NCBI GenBank assembly: GCA_027493875.1 | Contig: JAOSJX010000012.1 | Span: 1-64,000, forward strand | Reading direction: 5' to 3' | Length of the DNA stretch: 64,000 bases | From: Deltaproteobacteria bacterium | GTDB taxonomy: Bacteria; Lernaellota; Lernaellaia; JACKCT01 | Shown here: piece by piece, positions 11,444-22,981 of the stretch | How the letters are laid out: the number at the start of each line of letters is the position of its first letter | Position numbering within the stretch: position 1 is the stretch's first letter | The notes under the pieces: generated by a model | Database searches by the model: none | The model's input: the letters and a program-made list of their open reading frames with translations, nothing else | Told to the model about the DNA's origin: nothing | Translations under genes and position numbers: made by a program

Positions 11444-12580
11444 ACTTCTCCCGGCCGCGGTTTTTTGATCCTCAGGAGTTCGTCGTAGAGGTCGGTGTAC
11501 CGCGAGACCATCGTGGCGATCGAAAATCGGTCGATGATGGTCTGGCGGGCGGCCGTGCCCAGCCGCCGGCGGAGTTCGTCATCTCCGAAAAGGGAAACGA
11601 TGGCGTCGGCCAGCGCGTCCGGGTCGCGCGGCGGCACGAGCAAACCGTTGAGGCCGTGATCGATCACTTCCGGGTTGCCGCCCACGCGCGTGGCCACGGC
11701 GGGGATGCCGCAGGCCATCGCCTCGCACAGCGTCAGCGACAGGCCCTCGTAATGCGACGGCACGGCGAGAACATCGACGGCGGGGAGAAGCTCCTGCACG
11801 TCCGCGCGGAATCCGGTGAAAACAACGGCCCGGCCGAACGGCTCGGCCAGCGCGCGCAATTCCTCCTCGACGTCGGGCTCCTTGAAGGCCCCGATAAACG
11901 CGACGCGCAGAGCGGGGATACTCTTCAGAATTCGAGGAAGCGCGGACAGTAAAAGGGCGTGCCCTTTGATGCGGTAAAGGCTGCCGATCACCGCGACCAC
12001 CGGCGCGCGGCCGGCCCCCCAACGATTCTTTGGCGGTCTTTTTTGCCGCCGCGTCCGGCATGTCGGGCACGGGGACGCCGTTGTGAATCACGAGAATGCG
12101 ATGCTCGGGAACGTGAAGGCGTTCCGCGAGGTCGGCGCGCAGCGTCTGGCTGACCGCGATCACGCTGGAACCCAGGGCCAGCATCATGCGATACGCCATG
12201 CGGCGGCGCCGGGGCCCGAGATTCGCGAGGTTGCCGTGCACCACCGCCACATGCCGCGCGCCGAGGAGCCACGCGGCGAGCGCGCCGTAAAAATTCATGT
12301 ACAGCTCGTGGCTCTGGATGACCTGGATATGCTCGCGCCGGCAATGGCGGACAAGACCCCAAAGAAAACGGAGCGGGCTGCGTCCGGTGAGCGAACGCAC
12401 GCGCGTGGGGATGTGCCGGTCCTCGAGTTGGCCCTGGAGCCAGCCCGGTTTGATAAGGTAGGCGCTCGAGGTGAACCGTCCGCCCCGTACGCTCGACGCC
12501 AGCGACATCATCATCATCTCCGCGCCGCCGGGATTGCCCGTTTCAATCGTATGAAGAATCGCGGGCGGCTTCGTGCTCAG
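11440..12580 (-). CDS. Glycosyltransferase family 4 module (possibly C-terminal part of a fusion)
   Basis: GT-B fold retaining glycosyltransferase. The N-terminal Rossmann domain begins ILHTIETGNPGGAEMMMMSL, with the acceptor-site GGAE motif, and continues through IQVIQSHELYMNFYGALAAW and HVAVVHGNLA. The C-terminal donor domain has VVAVIGSLYRIKGHALLL, FTGFRADVQELLPAVDVLAVPSHYEGLS (E-x7-E region) and TRVGGNPEVIDHGLNGLLVPPRD. It probably adds a sugar to a surface polysaccharide or lipid. One frame change lies near 12010. No stop or ATG separates it from the PHP module upstream: the frame is open through VRRPLSTKPPAILHTIE. The start given (CTG at 12580) is only a boundary. Confidence 0.75.
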
Positions 12581-13370
12581 CGGGCGGCGGACCGCCGCAA
12601 TGGCCGCGGCCTTCAGGCGGCGCGCCGCGCGCACGGCCGGCCGGACGGATTCAATGACACGGCGCGCGGTATAAAGATAAGTGAGGCCCGCCTTGGTTAT
12701 TTGATGGCGCGCGCCGCACCGGTAGAGCCGGCCGTTCATCGCAAACCGGCCCGCGCGCAACGCGGCGAGAACCGCCTCGGGATCGTTCGTCCCCGAGCGC
12801 ACCTTGAGCCGCGCGCCGCGGTATTGGCCTGGCCGGTGAAAATCCAAACCGCCGAAAGCGAGAATTTTCGGATTGACCTCGCGAATCTCGCGCAGCGCGA
12901 CGGCGTTTTTGAAGGAGGGCACGAAAGGGGCCGTCGTGAACCGAATTCCACAGCTCAACGCCGTGCAGGCCGCGCAGGAACGCCGGGTCGCGTTCGAAAT
13001 CGCCGTTGTCCGGATGCGCCAGGACCGCGACGCCGCCGCGTTCGCGGATGCCGCGCACGATTTTGACCGGATCGTGCTCGTCGAAAAACTCGCGAACGCC
13101 GAGGCCGAGGATATGCGTGCCGCGCTTGGTCGCGAACTCGACGCCCGGGATCAGCCGGAAACCCGTGCGGGACGCCTCGTCGCAGCGCGCGGCCAGGTCG
13201 GCCAGCTTGTCGGCGTGCATGGAATTTTCGTGCTCCGTGATCGCGAAAAAGCGCAAGCCTTGCGGTGCGAGATGGAGCGCGAGCTGCTCCGGCGTGAGCA
13301 CCCCGTCATACGAGTAATCGGTATGGCCGTGCACCGCGCCCTCGATCGTCCGCGGAAAAATCTTGTGCAT
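12581..13370 (-). CDS. PHP-domain metal-dependent phosphoesterase module
   Basis: About 260 residues from the ATG at 13370 (MHKIFPRTIEGAVHGHTDYS). PHP motifs: HGHTDYSYDG (motif I), AITEHEN (motif II, with Glu where Asp is usual), IPGVEFAT (Glu ligand), VAVLAHPDNGDFE (His) and GGLDFHRPGQY (D-x-H, motif IV). Such domains bind three metal ions and hydrolyse phosphoesters, as in histidinol phosphatase and 3',5'-phosphoadenosine or nucleotide phosphatases. One frame change occurs near 12930. It is in frame with the ATP-grasp module upstream (FTKKTVQIIMHKIF) and the glycosyltransferase downstream, so it may be the middle of one protein. Confidence 0.7.
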
Positions 13371-14534
13371 GATGATCTGAACGGTTTTTTTGGTAAAACG
13401 GCGCGCGTCGAAAAAAGCCGGTGCCTTGTCGCCGGACCGGCACAGTTCGAGCCGGCCGCGCTCGCGGAGAAAACCGCGCACGTAGGCGCCGCGTCCGCCC
13501 GTTCCCGGCGGCAGCGCGGCCGAGCCGCGCACCAGGACGAGCGCCAGCGATTCCAGGTCGCCGAAGAGATAACGCAGCCGCGTGCCCGATTTGTAATCCG
13601 GCGGGACGATCGCGTCCCCCTGGGCCGCGCGGACCAGAAGCGCGGGAAAATCGACGCCCGCGTCGATGGCGAGTTGTAGCGATCCCCAAAACCGCCCGTT
13701 GATTTCCATCAAACACGGCCGCCCGTCCGCGTCGCGCTTGAATTCCACCATCGCCGGTCCCGTCCAATGCAGCGCCTCCAGCAGCGCCCGGCCGGCGCGG
13801 GCCGCCTCGGGATCGGGCGGAATCGCTTCGCTGAGGACGCTGATCCCTCCCGACGGCGGCAACTCGCGAAGACGGCGGTGAAAAAAACTCGGCCAGAACC
13901 CGGCCGTCCCGCGCCAACGCAAAGTAGCCGACGCCTTCGCCCGGCAACCGCTCCTGAAGGAGCACGGGAAAAGCCCCGGCCGGCAGCGCCGCGGCGGTGG
14001 TCAGCAGGTCGTCTTCATCCTCGACGTACTCGACACCCGTCGCGAGCAGGCCGCGCTCCGTCACGACGCGCGAGCGCCGCGGCTTCACGACCAGAGGATA
14101 GGTGACCGCCGGAACGGGGTCGACGCCGCCGCTCCATTCCGCCGTCCGCGGAACCGAAACGTCGAGCGACCGGGCAAGACGGACCATCTCGAGTTTATCC
14201 GCGGCGCGCGCGAGAACCTCGGCGGGCGGTTGAAAGACGGTGAATTTCCCTCGGCGCGCTCCGCGCGCTCGGCGAGCGCGAACACGGAGGCGTCCGTCAT
14301 CGGCATAACGAGTTCGGCGCCGAAACGCTCGGCTTCCGCGGAAATATCGTGGACGAAGGCGCCCGGGCTTTCCGCCGGATCGGCGTACGTAAACGTCTCT
14401 TCCGCCGCGCGTGACCGCCCCGCGAGGCTGGGCCGGCGCACGGCCCCGACCATGACGCGATGGCCCGCGGCGGTCAGCGAGCGGGCCGCCGCGAGGGCCG
14501 ACCGTTGTTCGCCGTCCGTGACGATGATTTTCAC
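13371..14534 (-). CDS. ATP-grasp carboxylate-amine ligase-like module
   Basis: About 390 residues from the ATG at 14534. The pre-ATP-grasp Rossmann part is MKIIVTDGEQRSALAAARSL with ELVMPMTDASVFAL. The ATP-grasp fold follows: PLVVKPRRSRVV (ATP lysine), LLQERLPGEGVGYFAL, AMVEFKRDADGRPCLMEING and RFWGSLQLAIDAGVDFPALL, which contain the Mg-binding E-x-N. Proteins of this class join a carboxylate to an amine through an acyl-phosphate and often sit in surface-polysaccharide loci. Frame changes lie near 14240 and 13890. The reading runs open into the PHP module without a stop. Confidence 0.75.
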
Positions 14535-14663
14535 GTTGCGGAAACCCCGAAAAAACGTGGCGTAAGGCTAGCATGCCGTGGCGCAACGCGCCACCGAACA
14601 GACACCGTCGTCAACTTTGTTTTTTCGGCGTGAATCTGTTAGAAGTTTTCGATTTTTATTGAA

Positions 14664-16021
14664 TTGAGCGGGCTGTTGTCCAAACGACGATTTCTCTACC
14701 GAACCGTCTTCGCCCTGGTCGCGTCGTTCGCCGTGATGACGGCGGAACAAGCGCCGGCGGACGTGCTGTTCAGTTACGGTTTCAACGCGCGCGGCATCGC
14801 GCTCGGCGGCGCAACCGTCGCCCAGTCCAAAGACTCGGCGTCGCCTACTACAATCCCGGCGGCGGTATCCTGATGAAACATCCGGCGATCGGCGCGGGCT
14901 ACCTGAAAACCGGAAGCTGGCTTGAGACCGATAACGCGCCGGAAGCGGAACTCGAAAGCACCGAGGGAGCGGTTTTCGGCACCGTCCTGCCCTTGCCGTT
15001 CGGCGGATTCCTCACCGATCGCCTCGCGCTCGGCTTTGCGGCGTTCTTTCCGCGGGGCGTCTTCGCGGAACTCGACGTCCCGGCGCCGGACGTGCCCCAG
15101 TATGTGCTCCTGCGCAATTCGGGCCAGCAGGCGACGCTCGCGCCGTCCATGTCGATCCGCCTCCACGACGCGCTCGCCGTCGGCGGCGGGGCGGAACTGT
15201 TCTCGAACACGGACGGCGAGATCAACGCCATCGTCGACGCCAACGGCGACATCCAAACGCTGACCGGCCAGGAGGTTTATACGAGCTTCGCCCCGATCGC
15301 CGGGCTCATGTTCCGGCCGGGCGAGATCTGGACCGGACTGCGTCCGTTGTCCTTCGGCTTCGTCTTCCGCGAGGAGTTTTTCACGCACTACCGCATTCCC
15401 ATCAACAGCTACGTCGGGTCCACGCCGATCACGCTGATCTTCGACGCGACCAGCCTGTACACGCCGCGCCAGTGGACCGCCGGCCTCGCGTTTCAATCCG
15501 AGGCCTACGGATTCACCGCGGAGTTCGACGCGTCGTACAACGAGTGGAGCGGCTTTCCCGATCCCAATCTCTTCGTTGACGTCGCGTTTGAAGTGCCGCT
15601 TATCGGTGTCGGGTTCGCGGACAGCGAGCAGTTGGACCCCGGCTTCAAGGACACGGTGACGTTGCGCACCGGGGTCGAGAAGCACGTCTTCGACACGCCC
15701 TACTTCGGATTTCTCGCGCAGGGCGGGTATTTTTACGATCCCTCCCCGGTGCCCGCGCAAACCGGCATCACCAACTATCTGGACACCGACCGCCACGTCT
15801 TTTCCGGCGGCCTCGCCTTCGACGTGCTGGGGGTCGGCGCCTGGCGGTTCGACGGGCCGATCACCGTGCAGGCGACCGGCCAGTACCACTATCTGGTCCC
15901 GCGCCGTTTTCACAAGGACACCAACGTTCCAAGCGACAATCCCGGCTATCCCGAAATCGGTTTCTCCGGATCGATTTGGGCGGTGGCTTTCGATATCTCG
16001 TTCGCGTTCGATTACTACTAG
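14664..16021 (+). CDS. FadL/OmpP1-like outer-membrane transport protein 1
   Basis: About 450 residues. A signal peptide (FLYRTVFALVASFAVMTAEQAPA) precedes the conserved FadL N-terminal hatch motif: SYGFNARGIALGGATVAQSK followed by YYNPGG. The rest alternates short beta strands ending in FDISFAFDYY, an aromatic C-terminus suited to BAM insertion. FadL barrels pass hydrophobic compounds across the outer membrane. One frame change near 14840 falls between the hatch and the NPGG motif. The start is uncertain; TTG at 14664 opens the frame. It is followed 8 bases later by a second FadL-like gene, so the two are probably co-transcribed. Confidence 0.75.
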
Positions 16022-16029
16022 GAGATTCG

Positions 16030-17353
16030 TTGCGTAAGCGCTTCGCCATCGTCCTCGCCGCCGTCGTCACCGTGCTCGCGCCGCGTCTCGCGTGGCCGTC
16101 GCCGTACGACACCTTCGGCACGGGACCGCGCGCCGTGGCCATGGGCGGCGCGTACGCGGCGGTCGGCGGCGACGCGGCGGGGCTGTATTACAACATCGCG
16201 ACGATCACCAAGGCCGCCAATTTCCAGCTCGAGTTCGGTTATCACCGCGCCGAGATGAATATGCTGCTCAACGGCCGCCGGACCGATATCGATCCGGACC
16301 GCGGCCTCAACGTCGGCGTCATCATCGGCAAGAAACTTTTCGAGCGGCAATTCCGCATCGGCGCCACGCTCTTTTCGCCGGACGATCACTTCATGCGCAT
16401 CATCATGCCGCCGCGCACGACGCCCATCTATCTGCGTTACAACAACGATAATCATATTCAAGGCACCATTGCCGGGGGCGCTTTTCAGATCTTCCCGTGG
16501 TGGTCCGTCGGCGCCGGGGCGAGTTTCTTGTCCGGCAACGTGGGCGGGGTCGACTTCGAAATCCGCGACGACACGCCCGCCAACGGCGATCTGCACAGCA
16601 GCGTCCGCAGCGGCACCACGCCGGTGGCGGGAACCTATTTCGAGCTGGCCGAATGGTTCAGCGTCGGCTTCGCGTTCCGTGAGCGGCAGGTGATGGAACT
16701 CAATCTTCAAAACGTCATCGCCATGCCGGATATGAAAGTGCTGACCGATTCGGGCGTCGTCGTTTTTCACGACGGACGGCTTATCCTCGGCGTCACCAGC
16801 CAGACGCATTTTTCGCCGCGCCAGTATCAGTTCGGCCTGGCGATGCGTCCGAGCGAACGGCTGATTTTTTTCGATGGACGGGACCCACTATCAGTGGACG
16901 GGGCTCGGCAGCAACGTCGCGCAATCCGACGTGTCCATCGAAGGGGATTTCGGGGAAGTGTTCCCGACCGAGCCCGATGCGCCTGTGCCCGCGCCGCGCG
17001 TCCGCGACGTGATCGGCTGGGCCTTCGGCGTGGAGGGCGCGCCGCTCGACCATGAGAACGTGCGCGTCGATCTGCGGGGAGGGTACAATTACCGGCCCAC
17101 GCCCGTCCGCAACCAGGTCGGCTTGTCCAATCTGGTCGATGCCGACACGCACGTTTTTTCCGCGGGAATCGGCATCACGTTGAGCGATTTCTCCGCGGTC
17201 TTCCCGGGGCCGATCAGCTTCGACGTCTTCGATCAGTTTCACTACATGGAAAGCCGCATCGTGCATAAGGACGACCCGACCGACGAGGTCGGCGACTACG
17301 AGCTCGGCGGCACCGCCAACAGCTTCGGCGGCGCGATGACGATCAGATTCTGA
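16030..17353 (+). CDS. FadL/OmpP1-like outer-membrane transport protein 2
   Basis: About 440 residues starting at TTG 16030, with GGAG upstream. A signal peptide (LRKRFAIVLAAVVTVLAPRL) leads to TFGTGPRAVAMGGAYAAVGG then AGLYYNIATIT, the same hatch motif as its upstream neighbour. The remainder is strand-rich and ends GGAMTIRF. One frame change lies in a run of seven T near 16870. The tandem pair differ enough to suggest distinct ligands rather than a recent duplication. It is followed 8 bases later by a lipoprotein gene. Confidence 0.72.
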
Positions 17354-17361
17354 GGAAAACG

Positions 17362-18559
17362 ATGATGAAACCGCGGATTATCTTTTGGGGGCTCGGGATG
17401 GCGGCGGGACTCGCGCTCGTCGGCGTCCTGTCCCTTTCCTGCGGCACGCAGGTCGACATCATCGGCGGGCAGACCGCCTGGCCTCTGTCGGGGACGAAGC
17501 CCTGGGGCAAGGTGGATCTGGATCTTCATACCGACGGCCTGCAGCCGTTCATTCTGCAGGCCCGCGAGGACGAGGAACTCGTCGAACCGCATTTCATGAA
17601 ATACCGGGGCGGCTATCTGGTTTTCTACGAGCGCCGATTGCGCGGCACCAGCGAAGGCCGGCCGGTCGCGCTGGCGAGCGAAATTCTCCTGCTTCAATCA
17701 GGCGACGGGTACACCTACGAAAAAACGGAACGGCGGCGCGCCCGTGCTCTGGCCCACGTTGGACTGGGAAGGAGATTTCGTCGGCGCGCCGACGGTGTTG
17801 CACGAGGACGGCAAATTCCGCATGTGGTACGAGGCCGGCGCCGGCGCGGCGATCGGCTACGCCGAGAGCGGCGACGGCCTGACCTGGACGAAAAACGACG
17901 AGCCGATGATGCTCCCGGATCAGGACTGGGAAGAGGGCGTCGTCGCCGCGCCGGCCGTGATTCGACACGGCGGGCTCTACCGCATGTACTACTCCGGCGG
18001 ACGCAACGACGACACCACCATGTCCGCGCCGTGGGGATACGCCATCGGCTACGCCGACAGCGAGGACGGGCGGACCTGGACGAAGCGCGACGTGGCGGGG
18101 CGCGCGTCGGGCGGCGACGAAGCGGTCGAGCCGATCTTGCGCCCGTCGGACGCGTGGGAAGGAACGGACGAAGAGAAGGGCGAGCGCGGCGCCGTCACGA
18201 GTCCGAGCGTGCTGATCTACAAGCCCGCCGACCGCGATCTCACGCTCATGTACTACACGGGCGGGAGCTGGGGAGATCCGGTCGAACGCCAGACCTCGAT
18301 CGGCGTCGCCGCCGTGAACGACGATTACAATGATTTTCATAAGGGCCCGCCGGGCGAGATCAACCCCATCGTCAATCAGAAATTCGACCTGCGCCTCTAC
18401 GGGATCTCGCAATATCTCGCGTATTCGGAATCCGGGCCGAGCGTCGTGCGCGTGCGTTGGAACCAGTTCCTTATGATCTACGCGCAAACCGACCCGCTCT
18501 CGGAAACCGGCACCGATGGCCGCGGCCTCGCCATCGCCTCCTGCCCGCCAAGGAATTAG
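17362..18559 (+). CDS. Propeller lipoprotein related to GH32/GH43-type folds
   Basis: About 395 residues. The signal peptide ends in a lipobox (VGVLSLSCG), so the protein is probably anchored in the outer membrane or periplasm. The mature part repeats a blade motif: APTVLHEDGKFRMWYEAG, AIGYAESGDGLTWTKND, APAVIRHGGLYRMYYSGG, AIGYADSEDGRTWTKRD, LTLMYYTGG. This GYA-S-DG-W pattern is seen in five-bladed glycosidase-like proteins, but I cannot identify catalytic acids, so activity is uncertain. One frame change lies near 17733. It is the last gene of the FadL operon. Its stop overlaps that of the convergent gene. Confidence 0.7.
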
Positions 18560-20973
18560 TTGTCGAGCGAACCGTCGGTGTCCACCGTGACGTGCCATAG
18601 CGTACTGACGGTGAAATAAGAAATATACGAGCTGAAAAAGAAATGAGGATTATTATGCGCATCGATGAGCCAAAGAGCGCCGAGATCCCAAACGGCGTTT
18701 TCGTCGGCTTGATAATACGACCACGAGTCCTTGTTACGCGTGACGCTGAATAACGGTGGGTCGGATTCGCTCAAATCGAAAAAATTCCATCGATGCCCAT
18801 CGCGAATTCCGTACATAAGTCGTCCTGCATCGATGATGAAATGCATCCTTCCCCGAGAATCGAGTTGCGCATCGAGGGGTGTACCGGGCCACGGCACGTC
18901 TTTGATCGGAATCTCGCGCCAGGTTTTTCCTTGGAAAGAACCGTATTTGAATTTCGGGATAAGGTTGCCTCGTTCTGGATCGTCCGTCGCGTAGTAAAAA
19001 ACGAACGCGTCGCCCTGCCGGCCAACGGCGATGCGGAGTCGTTTGCTCGATAGAGCCCCGTCGCGCGCGACGACGCTCGTCCTGATCTCCCGGTCGTCGA
19101 TCACGGAATACATGACGTCCGCATCCCGCGAATGCGCTTGCCTGCAGAGATAGACGATATGGACGCGGCCTTTGCGGTCCTCCATGAGAAACAGAGGCCC
19201 ATACACGTTTCCGGAATGATTAACGAGCAATTTATCCCATTCGGCGTGACGTTTCGCCGCATAGCGAAGATATCCGGCTTCCGTATAGACGACGTGGACC
19301 GTTCCTTCAGCGCCGATCGTCATGGTGGGATCGGTGTAACGGCCGTTGTCGTCGATTACTTCAACGGCGGCGATATCGCCGTTTTTTGACACGTACGAAA
19401 TTTTGTTCTCGTTCGCCGCGACGCCGTGAATTCCGCCTCCGGAGCCCATTTTGACGATCACGGGAACGCGCGGGTCGGCCTTCGGAATCGAAAGGAGTTC
19501 GGAAATCCGATCTGAATTGTCGAGTGTCATGCGCGTGAGCTCGTCCGCCTTCGGTTCCCGGACGAGAAGGGTCACCCGGCCGTTGTCGTCGAGCGCGACG
19601 TCGATAAGGTCGGGGGCATTGGTGCCGCCGGGTTCTATCGTCGAGTCACGCGTTTCCTTCTTCGAAACGCGTCGAAATACAAGGCGGCGATCGTCCACGG
19701 TGTTGTACAGGAGAAGAATATTTCCTTCGTCATCTCGTTGGGCCGGGCGGTTTAATGTGCCGGGAACGACAGTCTCCGAAATCACGTCGCATAGGTTGTT
19801 CCGATAGACGGAGTAACTAATTTTCCGTTCGCCGTCTTTCAGGGAGACGACGTTCTTGACCGTTAGCTCACCATCTCGGCTGAACCCGTATACTCCCGGA
19901 CAGATCGCCGACGGCGCCAAGGGTTGCGACGCAGTGGTACGTCCGGCCGGATCGACGGCGCCTTCGTAAACGTTCGGCGGCTTGCCGGCGACAAATCGTA
20001 TTAAACCGTCTTCCTCGACAACGGCGGCAAATGATTCGAGCGAAATTTCATTTGCTTTTCCAATTTCCGTTTTCACCCAACCTTCCGGCCGGCGCACCGC
20101 GAAATGGAGAGATGCGACGGATCGTTGTTCGGTCGGTCGCGGAATGCCGCCCTCGTATTTCACGTAAAAAATATGAGCCGAGCCGTCGTTGTTCAGGCCC
20201 ACGACCGGCCAGCCGTCGATAAACCCGTCTTCATCGACTATTTCAACCTGATATTCCCCCGTCGCATTGGTCGCGTAACGGAGCTGCATTCGAAATTCCG
20301 GATCGACAAACCGGTAGTTGACGACGGCGGCGTGAAGTGCGCCTCTGTTCCCCAGGACCACCCGATACGATCCCCATCCTTGCTCACCGCTTTTATATTG
20401 AAAACCGTCCATCACCGTTTGCACTTCCCACGCGCCGCTGACGTTGGTGACGTCGACAAGCTTGTTGCTGTCGGACGCGCTGTACGAGAAAAAATGCATG
20501 GCGCCGCCTCTTACCGCTTTGACGAATAGGCCGCGCAATGATGCGTCGGGAGGCGATTCGAAGGACCAGACGCCCGTTCGATTGTTTGCGTACACGAGCT
20601 TCCCGCCGAAAGGATCGCGCGTCATGAAAAGATGAAGTCCGCCGTTCTCGTCGGCGTGCCCGCCCAGCAGGTAATGAGGTTTCGCGATTTTGATGCGGGG
20701 GGCATCGGGTTCGGCGCCCCGTTGCCAATAAAGCCCATGGGGAAGGCTCACGAAGATGTTCGATGTTTTGTCCGGCCCGAGGAGCAGCAACCCGTCCGGA
20801 ATCGGCCGGCCGATCGTGTCCGCGCGGACGGCGCTTGCCGGGAGAACGGTTGGAATGGCCGCCTTCGCCGGGCTTTCAGGTGCGGATTGAGGATTCGCGG
20901 CGCTTGTCGCCAACAACAACGTGATCGTTCCGAAGAAAATGAGAGTCGAAACTTGGCTCCGCACGTTCCTCAC
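18556..20973 (-). CDS. Secreted YATN-repeat propeller-like protein A
   Basis: About 805 residues with no frame break, one of the longest intact genes here. The GTG at 20973 is preferred: it gives a compact signal peptide (VRNVRSQVSTLIFFGTITLL) and sits 26 bases after the preceding gene's stop. The frame extends further upstream, but through that neighbour. The mature protein is a chain of repeats of roughly 50-60 residues with the pattern LRYATN-x-x-G-x-W followed by V.DG and HIFYV, for example LVYANNRTGVWSFE, LVDVTNVSGAWEVQ, LRYATNATGEYQVE and LRYAAKRHAEWDKL. It ends STLWHVTVDTDGSLDN. The function is unknown. The gene is a tandem paralogue of the next one. Confidence 0.8.
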   Translation of the reverse strand: MRNVRSQVSTLIFFGTITLLLATSAANPQSAPESPAKAAIPTVLPASAVRADTIGRPIPDGLLLLGPDKTSNIFVSLPHGLYWQRGAEPDAPRIKIAKPHYLLGGHADENGGLHLFMTRDPFGGKLVYANNRTGVWSFESPPDASLRGLFVKAVRGGAMHFFSYSASDSNKLVDVTNVSGAWEVQTVMDGFQYKSGEQGWGSYRVVLGNRGALHAAVVNYRFVDPEFRMQLRYATNATGEYQVEIVDEDGFIDGWPVVGLNNDGSAHIFYVKYEGGIPRPTEQRSVASLHFAVRRPEGWVKTEIGKANEISLESFAAVVEEDGLIRFVAGKPPNVYEGAVDPAGRTTASQPLAPSAICPGVYGFSRDGELTVKNVVSLKDGERKISYSVYRNNLCDVISETVVPGTLNRPAQRDDEGNILLLYNTVDDRRLVFRRVSKKETRDSTIEPGGTNAPDLIDVALDDNGRVTLLVREPKADELTRMTLDNSDRISELLSIPKADPRVPVIVKMGSGGGIHGVAANENKISYVSKNGDIAAVEVIDDNGRYTDPTMTIGAEGTVHVVYTEAGYLRYAAKRHAEWDKLLVNHSGNVYGPLFLMEDRKGRVHIVYLCRQAHSRDADVMYSVIDDREIRTSVVARDGALSSKRLRIAVGRQGDAFVFYYATDDPERGNLIPKFKYGSFQGKTWREIPIKDVPWPGTPLDAQLDSRGRMHFIIDAGRLMYGIRDGHRWNFFDLSESDPPLFSVTRNKDSWSYYQADENAVWDLGALWLIDAHNNPHFFFSSYISYFTVSTLWHVTVDTDGSLDN

Positions 20974-20998
20974 TCTCGTCCCGTTTGATGGGGCGTCG

Positions 20999-22949
20999 CT
21001 ATTCGTCGTTTCCCGATCCGTCTGTTTCCGTCGGTATGACGGTCGCGTGCCAAAAAGAAGAACCGGAAACAAAGGCTAAATGAATGTCGTCGCCATCGGA
21101 CGCGGCGAGCGTAACAAATTCAAATTTCCTCCGGAAATGTCCGCGAGGGACGAAACGCTTTTTGGCGCATCGCTCAAATTAACGTAGTTCGCCCCTTTGT
21201 CGGCAAAGAACAAATGGAGTCCGCCGCGGCGGCTCGTGACGAGCGCCATAGTTCTTCGATAAGGTGTTACACGTAGCGTCGAGACCGGATGGGCGACCCA
21301 ATGACCGTCAACTTTCTCGGCATGCATCACCGTATCGCCTCCATAGCCGCGAGCATTGATGTTTCGGAGAAACACAAGTGAGGGCGTTGGAACGCGTCGA
21401 TCGCCAGCGCGGTGTCACCGAACCCGGAAAACCATCCCGACGCGGCTACCGTTTCAGTTTCGCCAGCGCTTGTTGTCACGTCGCGCATATTTAATGACTT
21501 TGGAACTGAGGTCGTAATAGGCGGCGTGAAGGCCGCCGGCGGGATCGGCTTCCAACGACGAAAAGGCCATATCGCCGCTGGTGTCCACAAAATCGAATTT
21601 CCAGATACCCGATTCATTGCTGCCGTGTTTGAGACCTTTGCCGTCAGGCGCCGCGTAGGTCACGTGAACCGCCCCGCGACGGTCGAGCGCCATCGCGTTG
21701 GAGCAATTTTGATCCGGGAAGATGACGTCATAGTCTCCTCCGTCGACCATATGAGCGCCGCGTTCGAGCAATTCGATGGCCCACCGGCCGGACCGGTTTG
21801 TCGCGTAACGCATGCGTCCAACCGAATTGTCCCAATAGGTCAGATGAACGGCACCCGTCGCATCAAGGCCAACCTTCGCGCATCGTCCAAGCGACTTTCC
21901 GGTTTCAACAATCTCGGAGGCCCATTGGCGCGGCATGGAGCGAACCCCCGTAAAAAACAGCATCATTCTCGTCTCCATAACCCACGGCCCGCCAGACGGC
22001 ATGAATGGTCCCTTCGGAACCCGCCGCGATATCAACTTCATCCCAAACGGTCGGCGCATCGTAGAGCGTTTCGAAATTCCATTCACCATTGGCGTTGGTC
22101 GCGTAAATAACCGGGCGTGATGGCCCTTTTCCCGGATCGAAGTTGCGACTCGCGTACGCAACGTGGAGGGCGCCTCGGCCATCCACCTTGGATCGATAGG
22201 GATGAGTGAGGACGGGACCGTGCACGACGGTCCCGCGGTCGTTCGTCGGGTCGGTAAATTCAAATCCGTCCTTCCGGTTTTTTCAGTTCGACATCCGATT
22301 CCGGGAAATCCCGAATCATGGCGCATCTCGGGTCGTAATGATCGACCGACCGCCATGTCAGAGTGTCGATTTGACGCTCAGCCAAATAACACTGCGATCC
22401 ATCGGAATCTTCGTGCTTGTACGATCCTATCGCTATTTCGCCGTCGATCAGCGCCATTCCATAGAGCCAGTCAACCGGAGTTCGAGAGATCAGCTTCGTC
22501 CTAAAGGGCGAAGGAAAATCGTCATCCGAAATCCACGCGTTCGGATCTCCGTTGATCCCGGCGTCCGAGGTACTCAAATAAACGAGGCGTCGCGGATGCC
22601 ATTGAACGTATGAAACGTGGAGGTTACCGTCCGGCTCGATCAACACCGCCGGCCGGATGGCGCTCTCGGATAATTTAATGGATTTCATCGCGCCGTGGCA
22701 GCCGACGAACAACCATAGTTCCCGGCCGAGAGAGATGGCCAACGCGACGTCGCCGTTAGGATATACGTCCAGCGCCAAATTCTCACTATGGATTAATGAG
22801 CCGCCCGCAACCCGTTCAAGCGAATTGACGGAAATTTTTGTGTCGCCAATGACGACGTGAGGGACATCTTGCGCTTGTCCTGTGGCCGAAAGAAGAGCGA
22901 CGGCGAAAATCGCCGCGTACAATACGTTGAGGTCCTTGACGGCTTTCAT
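20999..22949 (-). CDS. Secreted YATN-repeat propeller-like protein B, frameshifted
   Basis: About 650 residues. The ATG at 22949 opens a signal peptide (MKAVKDLNVLYAAIFAVALL, then SATGQAQ). Repeats match the downstream paralogue: VIYATNANGEWNFETL, MRYATNRSGRWAIELL, LKHGSNESGIWKFDFV and VIKYARRDNKRW, each followed by HVAY, HLTYW or HVTYA. The C-terminus, read in the frame that stops at 20999 (FWHATVIPTETDGSGNDE), parallels the ending of protein A, which supports this stop over an earlier one at 21076. Frame changes lie near 22265, 21940, 21455, 21350 and 21110. The function is unknown. Confidence 0.65.
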
Positions 22950-22981
22950 GGACGGCCACCCCAAAGCCGAATCGTATTATA

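Noticed and set aside
1..14534. Treating the frameshifted genes as pseudogenes
   Set aside because: Essential-type genes (dxs, carB, uvrA, nadE) show the same breaks, and sequence on both sides of each break stays conserved.
21076..21375. Stop codon at 21076 as the end of YATN-repeat protein B
   Set aside because: Another frame continues with FWHATVIPTETDGSGNDE, matching the ending of its paralogue, and stops at 20999, 26 bases before the next gene.
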